Position numbers and translations under genes: made by a program
In this document: in pieces, positions 27,101 to 35,333 of the stretch
Numbering within the stretch: position 1 is the first letter of the stretch
Layout: the number at the start of each line of letters is the position of its first letter
Assembly: GCA_965659115.1 (NCBI GenBank)
Contig: CBFHUP010000003.1
Location: 15,083 to 79,082, forward strand
Source: UBA8752 sp965659115
GTDB taxonomy: Bacteria > Bacteroidota > Bacteroidia > Flavobacteriales_D > Sanyastnellaceae
DNA: 64,000 bases
Direction: 5' to 3'
The notes under the pieces: generated by a model
What the model was told of the DNA's origin: nothing
The model's database searches: none
The model's input: the letters and a program-made list of their open reading frames with translations, nothing else

Positions 27101-27473
27101 GTCATTGGACATCGGAGAAGCGGAAGAAGTGGCCGTTGACCTGACTTTGATTGACGGGGCATTTGAATTGGATTTTGGGGTTTTGACCGACTGTGAGTCG
27201 TCCGTCGAGGGCGTGCCGGCTTCGGCAGAACGGGGCTTGACGGTGTTTCCAAACCCCAGTTCAGGTGCGGCTTATGTGCGGTTAGAAGAGGCGGTGTTCA
27301 ACGGTGATGCAGCATGGGTTTTGGCCGACGGGTTGGGCCGAGTCGTACTGCGGGGAACAGCGGTGACACCCCTTTGGGAATTGCCCCTCGAAGGGCTGTC
27401 TCCTGGGGGCTATTTGTTGCATGTTGAAAGTGGCGTGCATCGCCTTGATCAGAGGGTGATGGTCACCCGCTGA
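24126..27473 (+). CDS. Large Cys-patterned PKD/Ig-repeat protein with T9SS type A sorting domain
   Basis: A 1115-residue, very acidic exported protein. Signal peptide MRFKLFFLGLTVWWACSAVA. After a 220-residue N-terminal domain come about seven repeat units of 60-90 residues, each beginning and ending with Cys and sharing a CP(E/D)G segment near its end. Some units are PKD-like (VWSFGDDL, VQWAFSDSTE, ILWEFGDGITT, YLWTFSDGS); others are Ig-like (IYSLNGEVF, IVWFDAAGQV, VMWYLDGELL). The C-terminus has LTVFPNPSSGAAYVRL and a YLLHVESG strand, a type A sorting domain. Probably surface-anchored; ligand unknown. Several cysteines per unit suggest disulfides. Confidence 0.85.
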   Translation: MRFKLFFLGLTVWWACSAVAQPLLVDGDVCLDIEVVAIHTEGELEGMTTYRLFATLPGPDDVITTVFGDAEHPTSVQTSTSFFQSEIGGQFPCANNPILFDAFPTLAWDSWLTLGISGPPDASLGEDCPQVVMSTGSPFTTEFENGNGFTIDDMIGSAWFVVPSNTNGLPDEDGRVLLAQLTTDGTLSGVLYMQVLPGGVGTLAEVVGLPFYGPCAEISPIQCPEEIFAEGEGCTWQFEAGSFQPGDTAVWSFGDDLQVGGHYTEYTFAADGPYPVSVTYSSNYCPDGVTLVTEVMVDGCSEVECTLDLIVETAQEGEVIMVIPVDYPEGVELIYSLNGEVFQEGGTAITLPVGTGNGPWQVCVQYVSEDCPDGVVACTGSEDYESGCPNEIWVGGAGCEYIFSICDYTEGESVQWAFSDSTEAEGHFTWHTFEEEGVYEACATYVSPSCPDSTVLCTLVEVEGCGPCVLDIVVVAEDPEEGHWVLATEGAPEGTTIVWFDAAGQVITEGDELYFEGTGAVCAFYETPECPEGVEACIDLEPAAPDCGVQIELTELALCGQYLAEYEGEPGPGDVMWYLDGELLQTGGSAFDFSVDSAQTALLCAVAVGADCPEGEEACIDVANEGCDPCLTEGEAEMMSSVLDEEYPCQVFLMVEMMQPEDYSILWEFGDGITTTHSSLWTQHQYAESGVYQACATVFSPGCPEGFTLCIDVEVEGCDEPCEAVVVTVDANGASGYYGWSGYGDNWSQEVVFMVPGGSTEPVEFGLCLTDGCYVMDFWGNSSETAADLSISVADSDGVLEWEDAPFVDENGWQVVSFGVGDVGCGPDPVECTLEIEAAQEADGSWVLTALTESLEDVGYLWTFSDGSVLNGATVNYTFVAGTTFETACVSAFFPGCDEVLAACIDLDNGLDEACEAVEVVIEGDTFEELLEDLEWAWSLLGGGFEWSGSMSLDPADDEADGIVLCLPPGCYALQMEMSGLPGFQGLPGMTMSLDIGEAEEVAVDLTLIDGAFELDFGVLTDCESSVEGVPASAERGLTVFPNPSSGAAYVRLEEAVFNGDAAWVLADGLGRVVLRGTAVTPLWELPLEGLSPGGYLLHVESGVHRLDQRVMVTR

Positions 27474-27555
27474 GGAGGGCCTATTTTCGCGGTAGTTCCA
27501 CAGAATTGGGTTTCGAATTTTCGGGGCCGTTTTGATTGGAGCCAATCCACGCCGC

Positions 27556-30500
27556 ATGAATTACAAGCGACTTAATGACCTCACGGGATGGGCAGTATGG
27601 CTCATCGCTTCGGTTGTCTACCTCCTCACGATTGAGCCCACAGCTAGCTTTTGGGACTGTGGTGAGTTCATAGCATCTGCCTACAAGTTGGAAGTTGGTC
27701 ACCCTCCAGGTGCACCGATGTTCATGTTGTTGGCGCGCTTGTTCTCCATGTTTTTCCCTGCGACGATGGCGGCCACGGCGGTCAATGTCATGAGTGCGAT
27801 GGCCAGCTCGTTTACCATCCTCTTTTTGTTTTGGAGCGTCACGCACATGGCACGGAAGCTTGCTTTGAGCCGACTTGCTGAAGGGGTGACTGAGTTGTCG
27901 GATGGCCAGCGCATCGCGGTTTTGGCCAGTGGTGCTGTAGGGGCGTTGGCGTACACGTTCAGCGACAGCTTTTGGTTTTCAGCGGTAGAGGGCGAGGTCT
28001 ATGCCTTGTCTTCCTTGTTTACGGCGCTGGTTTTCTGGGCCATCCTCAAGTGGGAGGCGCGGTCGGAGGAGCCGGGCAACTTGCGTTGGATTGTGCTCAT
28101 TGCTTATCTGATGGGGCTTTCCATAGGGGTTCACCTCTTGAATTTGTTGGCGATTCCTGCCATCGTAGCGGTGTATTACTTCAAGCGGAACACCTTCAAA
28201 TGGCCCACCTTCATTGGGGCCATGGCCCTCTCGCTCGCCCTCCTGTTGTTTGTGCAGTACGGATTGATTCAAGGGTTCGTGAAGTTCGCAGCCCGCTTTG
28301 AGTTGGCTTTCGTGAACAGCATGGGCCTGCCGTTCAATACCGGTGTAGCCGTTTACATCGCCGTGGTCATAGGCTTGATTGTTGCGGCGCTGTGGTGGAG
28401 CCGCAAAAAAGGTTGGTGGCAGCTCAATGTGGCCGCCCTTTCAGTGGCGATGATCTTGGTGGGTTACAGCACGTTTGCATTGATTGTCGTGCGTTCTGCC
28501 GCGAACCCGCCAATGGATGAAAACAACCCGGAGAACCTCTTTGCCTTGCTCGCGTATTTGAACCGTGAGCAATACGGTGACCGTCCACTGGGCACGGGGC
28601 AATATTGGAATTCCCCCAACGACATGGAGGACCCATACAGCGATGGCTCTCCGTCGTATTTCCCGAGTTATAGCGTCTACAAGTCCCGGGGAGCTGTGGA
28701 TACGCGTGTGGCGACGTTCAAAGACCGCTTTGCAGCGGACAAGTACATGGACGCCAACGAGGGCGACTTCTTGGTGAAGCAGGAGTATGTGGACAGTGGA
28801 GAGAAGCGCAATGGGGTGCCGCGTTATGACGACCGTTTCACGATGTTGTTTCCCAGGATGTACTCCGGCCAGGCGAACCACATCGGTGAATACAAGCGGT
28901 GGTCCAACTACAAGGGTTGGAATGAGGACGTTGGCTTTGTCAGCCCACTCGACCAAAAGGAGCGCGATGCGGCTGCGTTTGAGCAGCATTTGGCTGGTCG
29001 GATTCTGGGGGGCAATATGGATAAAAACGAGTTGAGCCGAACGCTGAACAACCTCTATCGGTCATTCGGGCAACGCTTTGGTGCAAAGTTCGAAGTCCGC
29101 AGTGGGACAGAGATTGTTGTGGGTCGAGGCAATGAAGCCCGGCTGGCCGACTTGGGCAATTCAGAGGTGCGCCGCACCTTGGCTCAGATGATGGTGGACG
29201 ACCTGTCTCAGGGGCTCGATCATGGCCGTACCTATGCCAAAACCTTGCAGCGAAGTCTGAATGGACTCGAGCAGCAGGTGAGGGCTGCCACCAATCGGGC
29301 GAACCAGACCCGCTCCTCGGAGGACATTCGCGAAGTGCAGCGCTTGCAAGGGCAGGCCGACCGTTACCACGAACTGCTGATGCCTTCTCAAGGCGAGAAT
29401 TTGACCTTCTTTGCCCGGTATCAGATCGGATGGATGTACCTGCGCTACTTCATGTGGAACTTCTCCGGACGGCAAAATGACGTTCAGGGCCACGGTGACT
29501 TTATCGACGGAAATTGGCTGACAGGTGTGGACTTTTTGGATGCCCAGCGTTTGGGAAGCCGGGAAAATGTGCCGCTCCATCGCACCGAGGACAAGGCCCA
29601 CAACAACTATTATTTGCTCCCATTCTTGTTGGGCCTCATCGGGGCCATCTTCCAGGCTTTCCGAAGCTGGCGGGACTTTTCTGTGACGGGCTTGTTGTTC
29701 ATCCTCACTGGCTTTGCCATTGTGGTGTATTTGAACCAATATCCTTTGCAGCCTCGGGAGCGGGACTACGCCTATGTGGGCTCATTTTATGCTTTTGCGA
29801 TTTGGATTGGCTTAGGGGTGTATGCCTTGTTTGACATGGCGTCCCACCTCAAGGGCAAGTCTTTGGGCATCGCTATGGGCGCACCCTTGGCGTTCGGCGT
29901 TGTTCTTTTTGTGCTCGAGTCGGTGGGTGGCGGTGGCCATTCGTTGAGCTATACCGTGTTGTATCTCGGTGTTCTGGGTGCAGGCTTGATGGGCCTGGCC
30001 TTTGCATTGGGTCGGTCCGGAAATGAGAAGATGAGTGCGGCGGTGTTGTCAGCGTTGTTGCTGTTGGTTCCCGTTCAAATGGGAGCAGAAGGTTGGAACG
30101 ACCACAGCCGGGCTGGACGCAGCACGGGCGTAGACATGGCCAAGAATTACTTGGACAGCCTCGCCCCCAATGCCATCTTGTTTACCAACGGTGACAACGA
30201 CACCTTCCCCCTCTGGTATGTGCAAGAAGTCGAAGGATACCGCACCGATGTGCGCATTGTGAACCTCAGCCTGCTCAACACCGATTGGTATGTAGAGCAG
30301 ATGAAGCGCCGGGCTTATGACAGCCCTCCTGTGCCCATTCGCATGGGGGAGGAAAAGTACCGCCAGGGCACACGCGACATCGTGCTGTTGGACCCTCCTT
30401 CTGACACCAACAACCCATACGTGGACATCGAGACCGCCATGCGTCAGGCATTGGACGATGCCGACATGGTCGACTACGGTGGAGGCCGCAAGTATGCACA

Positions 30501-31425
30501 CTTGCCTTCAAATAGCTTCAGCGTTCCGGTCAACAAAGAGGCGGCCATGAGCTCTGGCCTCGTGCTTCCAGAAGAGCGCAGCCGTGTGGTGGATGCGTTG
30601 GAATGGACGGTGACCGACGGCAATGGAACGCCCAAGCAGTACGTACTCAAAAACCAATTCATGGTGATGGAGATCCTGCGCAACAACAACTGGGAGCGCC
30701 CAGTGTATTTCGCGGTGACCATCGGCCCGGACAGCTACGTCGGTCTGCAAGACTATTTCCGGTTGGAAGGTTTGGCTTGGCGTTTGGTGCCTGTGAAATA
30801 CGGTTCCAGAGGAGGTCAGCCCGTGGGCATTGCGCAGGAAATCATGTACACCAACGTTATGGAAGAATTCCAGTGGGGTGGCATGGATGCCGAGGGTGAG
30901 ATTTACATGGATGAGAACAACCGTAGGATGGCCACGAACATCCGGTTGCAGTTGACCAACCTCGCCGAGTCGTTCGCTCAATCGGGCAAGAGTGGCCGTG
31001 GTTTGGAAGTGTTGGAACGGTTGATCGAATCCACGCCAGCGCGCAATGTGCCGTATGACCGGATCATGTTGCCGTCGATTGAGCTGTTGGCGGAGTTTGC
31101 GCAAGATGCCAATTTGACGGAGGCACAGCGCCAAAATGCAGGTGCCTTGGCGAAGCAGGTTGGTTCGCAGCTGTTTGCAATGTTGTCCGGCGATGTCAAC
31201 TATTTCTTCTCTCTGGATGATGCGCACTACGCTGCAGCGAGCAACGAGATTCAAATGGCCATGGCTGTGAGCCAACGGGTTTCGGGTGCTTTGTCCGATG
31301 CCCTGCCAGATGATCCTGAAGTCCAAGTCATAGTGGAGGCCATGAGCCAACTGTTGTCAGACAGGTCAGCCCGTCAGAAGGGTCCGCTCTCCGATCCTCC
31401 CGTCTTCAATTCGGACGCCCCCTGA
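27556..31425 (+). CDS. DUF2723 polytopic membrane protein (GT-C-like)
   Basis: A 1289-residue inner-membrane protein. The first 240 residues hold several helices and the DUF2723 mark FWDCGEFIASAYKLEVGHPPG near residues 33-53, where the acidic pair sits in the first loop as in GT-C glycosyltransferases of the protein-mannosyltransferase type. A second helical block (about 680-860) follows a long soluble insert, and the C-terminal 430 residues are soluble. I start at ATG 27556, since MNYKRLNDLTGWAVWLIAS is typical, rather than at ATG 27532. A glycosyltransferase role is an inference; the DNA shows only fold-level hints. The stop and the purN start overlap as TGATG. Confidence 0.85.
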   Translation: MNYKRLNDLTGWAVWLIASVVYLLTIEPTASFWDCGEFIASAYKLEVGHPPGAPMFMLLARLFSMFFPATMAATAVNVMSAMASSFTILFLFWSVTHMARKLALSRLAEGVTELSDGQRIAVLASGAVGALAYTFSDSFWFSAVEGEVYALSSLFTALVFWAILKWEARSEEPGNLRWIVLIAYLMGLSIGVHLLNLLAIPAIVAVYYFKRNTFKWPTFIGAMALSLALLLFVQYGLIQGFVKFAARFELAFVNSMGLPFNTGVAVYIAVVIGLIVAALWWSRKKGWWQLNVAALSVAMILVGYSTFALIVVRSAANPPMDENNPENLFALLAYLNREQYGDRPLGTGQYWNSPNDMEDPYSDGSPSYFPSYSVYKSRGAVDTRVATFKDRFAADKYMDANEGDFLVKQEYVDSGEKRNGVPRYDDRFTMLFPRMYSGQANHIGEYKRWSNYKGWNEDVGFVSPLDQKERDAAAFEQHLAGRILGGNMDKNELSRTLNNLYRSFGQRFGAKFEVRSGTEIVVGRGNEARLADLGNSEVRRTLAQMMVDDLSQGLDHGRTYAKTLQRSLNGLEQQVRAATNRANQTRSSEDIREVQRLQGQADRYHELLMPSQGENLTFFARYQIGWMYLRYFMWNFSGRQNDVQGHGDFIDGNWLTGVDFLDAQRLGSRENVPLHRTEDKAHNNYYLLPFLLGLIGAIFQAFRSWRDFSVTGLLFILTGFAIVVYLNQYPLQPRERDYAYVGSFYAFAIWIGLGVYALFDMASHLKGKSLGIAMGAPLAFGVVLFVLESVGGGGHSLSYTVLYLGVLGAGLMGLAFALGRSGNEKMSAAVLSALLLLVPVQMGAEGWNDHSRAGRSTGVDMAKNYLDSLAPNAILFTNGDNDTFPLWYVQEVEGYRTDVRIVNLSLLNTDWYVEQMKRRAYDSPPVPIRMGEEKYRQGTRDIVLLDPPSDTNNPYVDIETAMRQALDDADMVDYGGGRKYAHLPSNSFSVPVNKEAAMSSGLVLPEERSRVVDALEWTVTDGNGTPKQYVLKNQFMVMEILRNNNWERPVYFAVTIGPDSYVGLQDYFRLEGLAWRLVPVKYGSRGGQPVGIAQEIMYTNVMEEFQWGGMDAEGEIYMDENNRRMATNIRLQLTNLAESFAQSGKSGRGLEVLERLIESTPARNVPYDRIMLPSIELLAEFAQDANLTEAQRQNAGALAKQVGSQLFAMLSGDVNYFFSLDDAHYAAASNEIQMAMAVSQRVSGALSDALPDDPEVQVIVEAMSQLLSDRSARQKGPLSDPPVFNSDAP

Positions 31426-32030
31426 TGATTGGAAGCGCGGTGAAGGTGGCCATCTTGGCCAGTGGAGAAGGGACGAATGCGGAACGCCTGATTCGGGCCG
31501 CACAGGAGCGCAGGGACATCGATGTTGAAGTGGTGGCGACCAACCGCTCTGGTGCGGGTGTGTTGCGGCGTGCGGAAGCCTTGGGGGTCCAGACGATGGT
31601 CTTTTCGAAGGCCGAATTCAACGGCGGAACAGTGGCGCGCGATTTGGCCGCTCAAGGGGTGCAGTTTGTGGTGTTGTTGGGCTTTTTGCTCAAAGTGCCC
31701 AATGCCCTGATACAGGCGTTTTCTGGGCGTATGTTGAACCTACATCCTGCGCTGCTTCCTGCTTTCGGGGGCAAGGGCATGTATGGAGACCATGTGCACA
31801 AAGCGGTGCACCAGGCCTTGCAAAGCGGCACTGTCACTGAAACGGGCATGACCTTGCATTGGGTCGATGCGGGGTATGACACGGGGGCGGTGTTTTTTCA
31901 GGCCCATGTGACACTGGATGCGGCCACGGATACTCCGGATACCATCGCAGACAAAGTGCGAAACCTGGAGGTTGAGCATTGCGCGCAGGAGGCCTTGCGT
32001 GCCGTGACGGAATGCCTATCCTTGTCTTGA
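31425..32030 (+). CDS. purN: Phosphoribosylglycinamide formyltransferase
   Basis: A 201-residue folate-dependent GAR transformylase, third step of purine synthesis. Catalytic residues Asn105 and His107 (MLNLHPALLPAFGGKG) and Asp152 (HWVDAGYDTG) are present, as are LASGEGTNAERLI at the N-terminus and VVLLGFLLKVP. Translationally coupled to the DUF2723 gene by a one-base overlap. No other pur gene is nearby. Confidence 0.94.
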   Translation: MIGSAVKVAILASGEGTNAERLIRAAQERRDIDVEVVATNRSGAGVLRRAEALGVQTMVFSKAEFNGGTVARDLAAQGVQFVVLLGFLLKVPNALIQAFSGRMLNLHPALLPAFGGKGMYGDHVHKAVHQALQSGTVTETGMTLHWVDAGYDTGAVFFQAHVTLDAATDTPDTIADKVRNLEVEHCAQEALRAVTECLSLS

Positions 32031-32058
32031 ACCATAGACCTTTGACCCACCAGCAAAC

Positions 32059-32649
32059 ATGGCTTTTGATTGGACTGAATTGTTAAAGTCGGGGATGGTG
32101 ATGTTCGCCGTGATCGACATCGTAGGATCCATTCCCTTCTTGCTCGATATCAAGAGGAAAGCAGGGGACATTCACCCTGAACGCGCGAGCCTTGTGGCCT
32201 TGGGTATTATGCTGGCTTTCCTTTTTTTGGGCGAAGGGGTCATCAATTTTTTGGGCATTGATGTCAACTCCTTTGCTGTCGCAGGCTCCATTGTCATGTT
32301 CTTCATGGCTTTGGAAATGATCTTGGGCATTACCCTTTTTAAGCAGTCTTCCCAATCCATGAAGACGGCGACCATCGTTCCTGTGGCCTTCCCCTTGATT
32401 GCGGGAGCCGGCAGCATGACCTCCATCATTTCGTTGCGGGCGGAGTATGCTGCCGTCAACATTGCATTGGCCATTCTGGTGAACATGGCATTGGTGTATT
32501 TCGTCTTGCGGATGACCGGTCGCATCGAGCGTATGCTCGGTGAAGGTGGCATTGCGGTGCTCCAAAAGGTGTTTGGCATCATCCTCTTGGCGATCGCCGT
32601 CAAGCTGTTTTCGGCCAATGCTGCCATGTTGTTTCAGGTCAATGGCTGA
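32059..32649 (+). CDS. MarC family integral membrane protein
   Basis: A 196-residue protein with about six membrane segments, of the MarC/UPF0056 family, whose function is not established despite its name. Marks: FAVIDIVGSIPFLLDIKRK at residues 13-31, FLFLGEGVINFLGID, VAFPLIAGAGSMTSIISL and the FLEL-like GSIVMFFMALEMILGI. A possible box GACCTTTG (32037-32044) lies 14 nt before the ATG. It overlaps rnhA by 8 bases. Confidence 0.9.
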   Translation: MAFDWTELLKSGMVMFAVIDIVGSIPFLLDIKRKAGDIHPERASLVALGIMLAFLFLGEGVINFLGIDVNSFAVAGSIVMFFMALEMILGITLFKQSSQSMKTATIVPVAFPLIAGAGSMTSIISLRAEYAAVNIALAILVNMALVYFVLRMTGRIERMLGEGGIAVLQKVFGIILLAIAVKLFSANAAMLFQVNG

Positions 32650-33106
32650 CCCGGTTGTGATCCATACCGATGGTGGGGCTTCTGGCAACCCTGGCCCCGG
32701 GGGTTATGGAGCCATTCTGCAATGGGGAGGCCACCGCAAGGAGTTTACGGCCGGCTATCGGCTGACCACAAACAACCGCATGGAGTTGCTCGCGGTTATC
32801 GTAGCGCTTGAGGCACTCAAGCGGGATGGGGTGGAAGTGTGGGTCGTGAGTGACAGCAAATATGTGATCGACTCGGTGGTCAAAGGATGGGTGTTCAATT
32901 GGGAAAAGAAGGGGTTTAAGGGCAAGAAAAACCCGGATTTGTGGATGCGTTTCCTTCGGGTTTACCGCAAGCACAAGGTGCAGTTTGACTGGGTCAAAGG
33001 CCATGCTGGGAACCCTATGAACGAACGCGCCGATCAATTGGCCGTGTCGGCCTATAAGAAGAAGGGATTGCTGATTGACGATGGCTATGAGGCCTCCGTG
33101 GCTTGA
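32642..33106 (+). CDS. rnhA: Ribonuclease HI
   Basis: A 154-residue RNase H that cuts RNA in RNA-DNA hybrids. The four acidic residues are Asp10 (HTDGGASGNPGPGG), Glu48 (TTNNRMELLAV), Asp71 (VVSDSKYVIDSV) and Asp131 (MNERADQLA), with His121 in WVKGHAGN; the numbering is almost that of the E. coli enzyme. ATG 32642 lies in the end of marC (8-base overlap), so the two are coupled. Its last 22 bases overlap the convergent pseudouridine synthase gene. Confidence 0.96.
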   Translation: MADPVVIHTDGGASGNPGPGGYGAILQWGGHRKEFTAGYRLTTNNRMELLAVIVALEALKRDGVEVWVVSDSKYVIDSVVKGWVFNWEKKGFKGKKNPDLWMRFLRVYRKHKVQFDWVKGHAGNPMNERADQLAVSAYKKKGLLIDDGYEASVA

Positions 33107-34074
33107 CCTTTTTCGAGCGCGGCCCTGACCCACGCGATGCGCTGAAACTTCTTGGGAGCCGCCGCTGAGGCTTGCGACGCTTTACCGTGATCCCCACTGG
33201 GAACTGCAATTTCAATGGCGCTCAAAAACAGGCCATGACCACTGTAACGCGGCGGAGTTGGTCCATTTTCTGGTAATGGAGGATACCGGTCTTCACCTGC
33301 GATGGGGTGGCCCATTTGGGCGCAGTGCTTCCGGATTTGATGGGTGCGCCCTGTGGTGGGCATCACGGAAAGCAGAGTGGCGGTTCCGTGTACAGGAAGC
33401 GGACCAGATGCCAGGGCGCGCCAAGTGGTGTGTGCGGACTTTCCTTCGAGGGGATGCGCGCATTCTCCTGCTCCGGTCAGGGTTCCGGCCACCAAGGCGA
33501 GGTACGTTTTTTGAACGCGTTGCTCGGCAAAGGCTGTGCCGATGCTGTGGGCGGTTTTTAAGCTGAGGGCGATACACACCCAGCCAGAGGTGGCGCGGTC
33601 GAGGCGGTGGACGGGCTGGGGCCAACGCATGGCATCGGGTTGGAAGGCCCGGAGCGCGGCCACTTGGTCTGGCGTGCCGGCATGGGCAAGATGGGCGAGC
33701 CATGCTGCGAGATGCAGCCGCCCAGTGCCCGAAGTGGCCATGCCGGCGGGTTTCCACACAAAAAGGTGGTCGGCTGCAGGAGGACGGTGCCACTTCAGTT
33801 GAGAAGGGACACCTGAAATCAGAGGCCGCGGGGGCGTATCGTCTGGTTGAAAGACCACTTCATCTCCTGTTTGGACTTTTCGTGCAGTGTTGGTGGGTAT
33901 TCCATTGAGTGTTACCTGGCCACGTTCGATGGCTTTTTTGCAGGATTTGCGGCTGGGCAGAAGGGCGGGAAACAGTCCCGGCAGAGCATCCTGTAGGCGC
34001 AGACCGTGCCGATCTGAGGCAATTTTAGCGGCTACGCGTGCAAATTCAGGGTGTTTTGGGTGTTCTGGGTCCAT
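33085..34074 (-). CDS. RluA-family pseudouridine synthase with S4 domain
   Basis: A 329-residue enzyme that isomerises uridine in rRNA or tRNA. The S4 RNA-binding domain covers residues 25-75 (PSRKSCKKAIERGQVTLNG). The catalytic motif is VHRLDRATSGW with Asp159, and MPTTGRTHQIRKHCAQMGHPIAGEDRY follows near residue 240. Which position it modifies cannot be read from the sequence. Its 3' end overlaps rnhA by 22 bases in the opposite direction; its 5' end is divergent from the acyl-CoA dehydrogenase gene. Confidence 0.9.
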   Translation of the reverse strand: MDPEHPKHPEFARVAAKIASDRHGLRLQDALPGLFPALLPSRKSCKKAIERGQVTLNGIPTNTARKVQTGDEVVFQPDDTPPRPLISGVPSQLKWHRPPAADHLFVWKPAGMATSGTGRLHLAAWLAHLAHAGTPDQVAALRAFQPDAMRWPQPVHRLDRATSGWVCIALSLKTAHSIGTAFAEQRVQKTYLALVAGTLTGAGECAHPLEGKSAHTTWRALASGPLPVHGTATLLSVMPTTGRTHQIRKHCAQMGHPIAGEDRYPPLPENGPTPPRYSGHGLFLSAIEIAVPSGDHGKASQASAAAPKKFQRIAWVRAALEKGQATEAS

Positions 34075-34081
34075 GGTTGTT

Positions 34082-34089
34082 CAAGTGTA
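34082..34089 (-). promoter_or_regulatory. Possible -7 box (TACACTTG) of the pseudouridine synthase gene
   Basis: One mismatch to TAnnTTTG on the minus strand, 7 nt before the ATG at 34074, facing the exact box of the divergent gene. Confidence 0.35.
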
Positions 34090-34104
34090 CGCACGCAGGC
34101 GTTG

Positions 34105-34112
34105 TATTTTTG
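34105..34112 (+). promoter_or_regulatory. -7 promoter box TATTTTTG of the acyl-CoA dehydrogenase gene
   Basis: Exact TAnnTTTG match, 4 nt before the ATG at 34117, predicting a leaderless transcript. It also argues against the upstream in-frame start codon at 34051. Confidence 0.6.
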
Positions 34113-34116
34113 TGAC

Positions 34117-35316
34117 ATGAACATGGGATCTGTTAAGACCGACCTCTACCAGGGGCATGATTACTATATGATGGACGACCTCTTGACGGAGGAGCACAAA
34201 CTCATCCGCGATGCGGCCCGTGCTTGGGTCAAGCAGGAGGTGAGTCCCATCATTGAAGACGCCGCGGAAACACAGGTTTTCCCCAAGCACTTGCTGCCTG
34301 GGCTGGGCGCTATTGGTGCCTTTGGCCCTTACATCCCCGAGCAATACGGTGGAGCGGGACTGGACCAGATTTCCTACGGACTCATCATGCAAGAGTTGGA
34401 GCGTTGCGACAGTGGCCTCCGGAGTACTGCTTCCGTGCAGAGCTCTTTGGTCATGTATCCCATCTGGAAGTACGGATCAGAGGAGCAGCGCATGAAGTAC
34501 TTGCCCAAGCTCGCCACAGGCGAAATGATGGGTTGCTTTGGACTGACTGAGCCTGATCACGGGTCCAATCCGGGTGGCATGATCACCAATTTCAAGGATG
34601 CTGGAGACGGAGAGAATGTCATCCTCAACGGCGCAAAATTGTGGATTTCCAACGCTCCGTTTGCCGACATCGCAGTGGTGTGGGCAAAGGACGAGACCGG
34701 TCGCATTCACGGCATTGTGGTCGAGCGTGGGATGGAAGGATTCTCCACGCCCAAGATGACCGGCAAGTGGAGTTTGCGCGCTTCAGATACCGGAGAGCTG
34801 ATTTTTGAGGATGTCAAGGTTCCGAAAGCCAACATCTTGCCTGGCCGCTCTGGATTGGGTGCTCCTTTGAGCTGCTTGGACAGTGCGCGATACGGAATTG
34901 CATGGGGCGCGATTGGTGCTGCATTGGATTGTTATGATGCCGCTTTGCGCTATGCCAAGCAGCGCGAGCAGTTCGGTCGTCCCATTGCCGGATTCCAGTT
35001 GCAGCAGAAGAAGTTGGCGGAGATGATCACGGAGATCACCAAGGCCCAGCTCCTCACCCTGCGCCTCGGACAGTTGCGCAATGAAGGCAAGGCGACCAGC
35101 GGCCAGATTTCAATGGCCAAGCGCAACAACGTTGAGATCGCCATCAACATCGCGCGCGAGGCGCGTCAGGTCCTCGGTGGCATGGGCATTACCGGAGAGT
35201 ATCCCATCATGCGCCACATGATGAACCTAGAGTCCGTGATCACTTACGAGGGAACCCACGACATCCACTTGCTCATCACGGGCCTCGACATTACCGGTGA
35301 GAACGCCTTCAAGTGA
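34117..35316 (+). CDS. Acyl-CoA dehydrogenase, glutaryl-CoA dehydrogenase-like
   Basis: A 399-residue FAD flavoenzyme. The pattern is that of glutaryl-CoA dehydrogenase rather than short-chain enzymes: GCFGLTEPDHGSNPGGM, GAKLWISNAPFADIAVVWAK, WSLRASDTGEL, SARYGIAWGAIGAALDCYD, QREQFGRPIAGFQLQQKKLA and the catalytic-base segment ITYEGTHDIHLLITG. The glutaryl-CoA enzyme oxidises and decarboxylates glutaryl-CoA to crotonyl-CoA in lysine/tryptophan breakdown; that specificity is inferred from motif similarity. An in-frame ATG at 34123 is an alternative start. Followed after 17 bases by the DUF2200 gene. Confidence 0.87.
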   Translation: MNMGSVKTDLYQGHDYYMMDDLLTEEHKLIRDAARAWVKQEVSPIIEDAAETQVFPKHLLPGLGAIGAFGPYIPEQYGGAGLDQISYGLIMQELERCDSGLRSTASVQSSLVMYPIWKYGSEEQRMKYLPKLATGEMMGCFGLTEPDHGSNPGGMITNFKDAGDGENVILNGAKLWISNAPFADIAVVWAKDETGRIHGIVVERGMEGFSTPKMTGKWSLRASDTGELIFEDVKVPKANILPGRSGLGAPLSCLDSARYGIAWGAIGAALDCYDAALRYAKQREQFGRPIAGFQLQQKKLAEMITEITKAQLLTLRLGQLRNEGKATSGQISMAKRNNVEIAINIAREARQVLGGMGITGEYPIMRHMMNLESVITYEGTHDIHLLITGLDITGENAFK

Positions 35317-35333
35317 GGGCCTGATCCACGATC

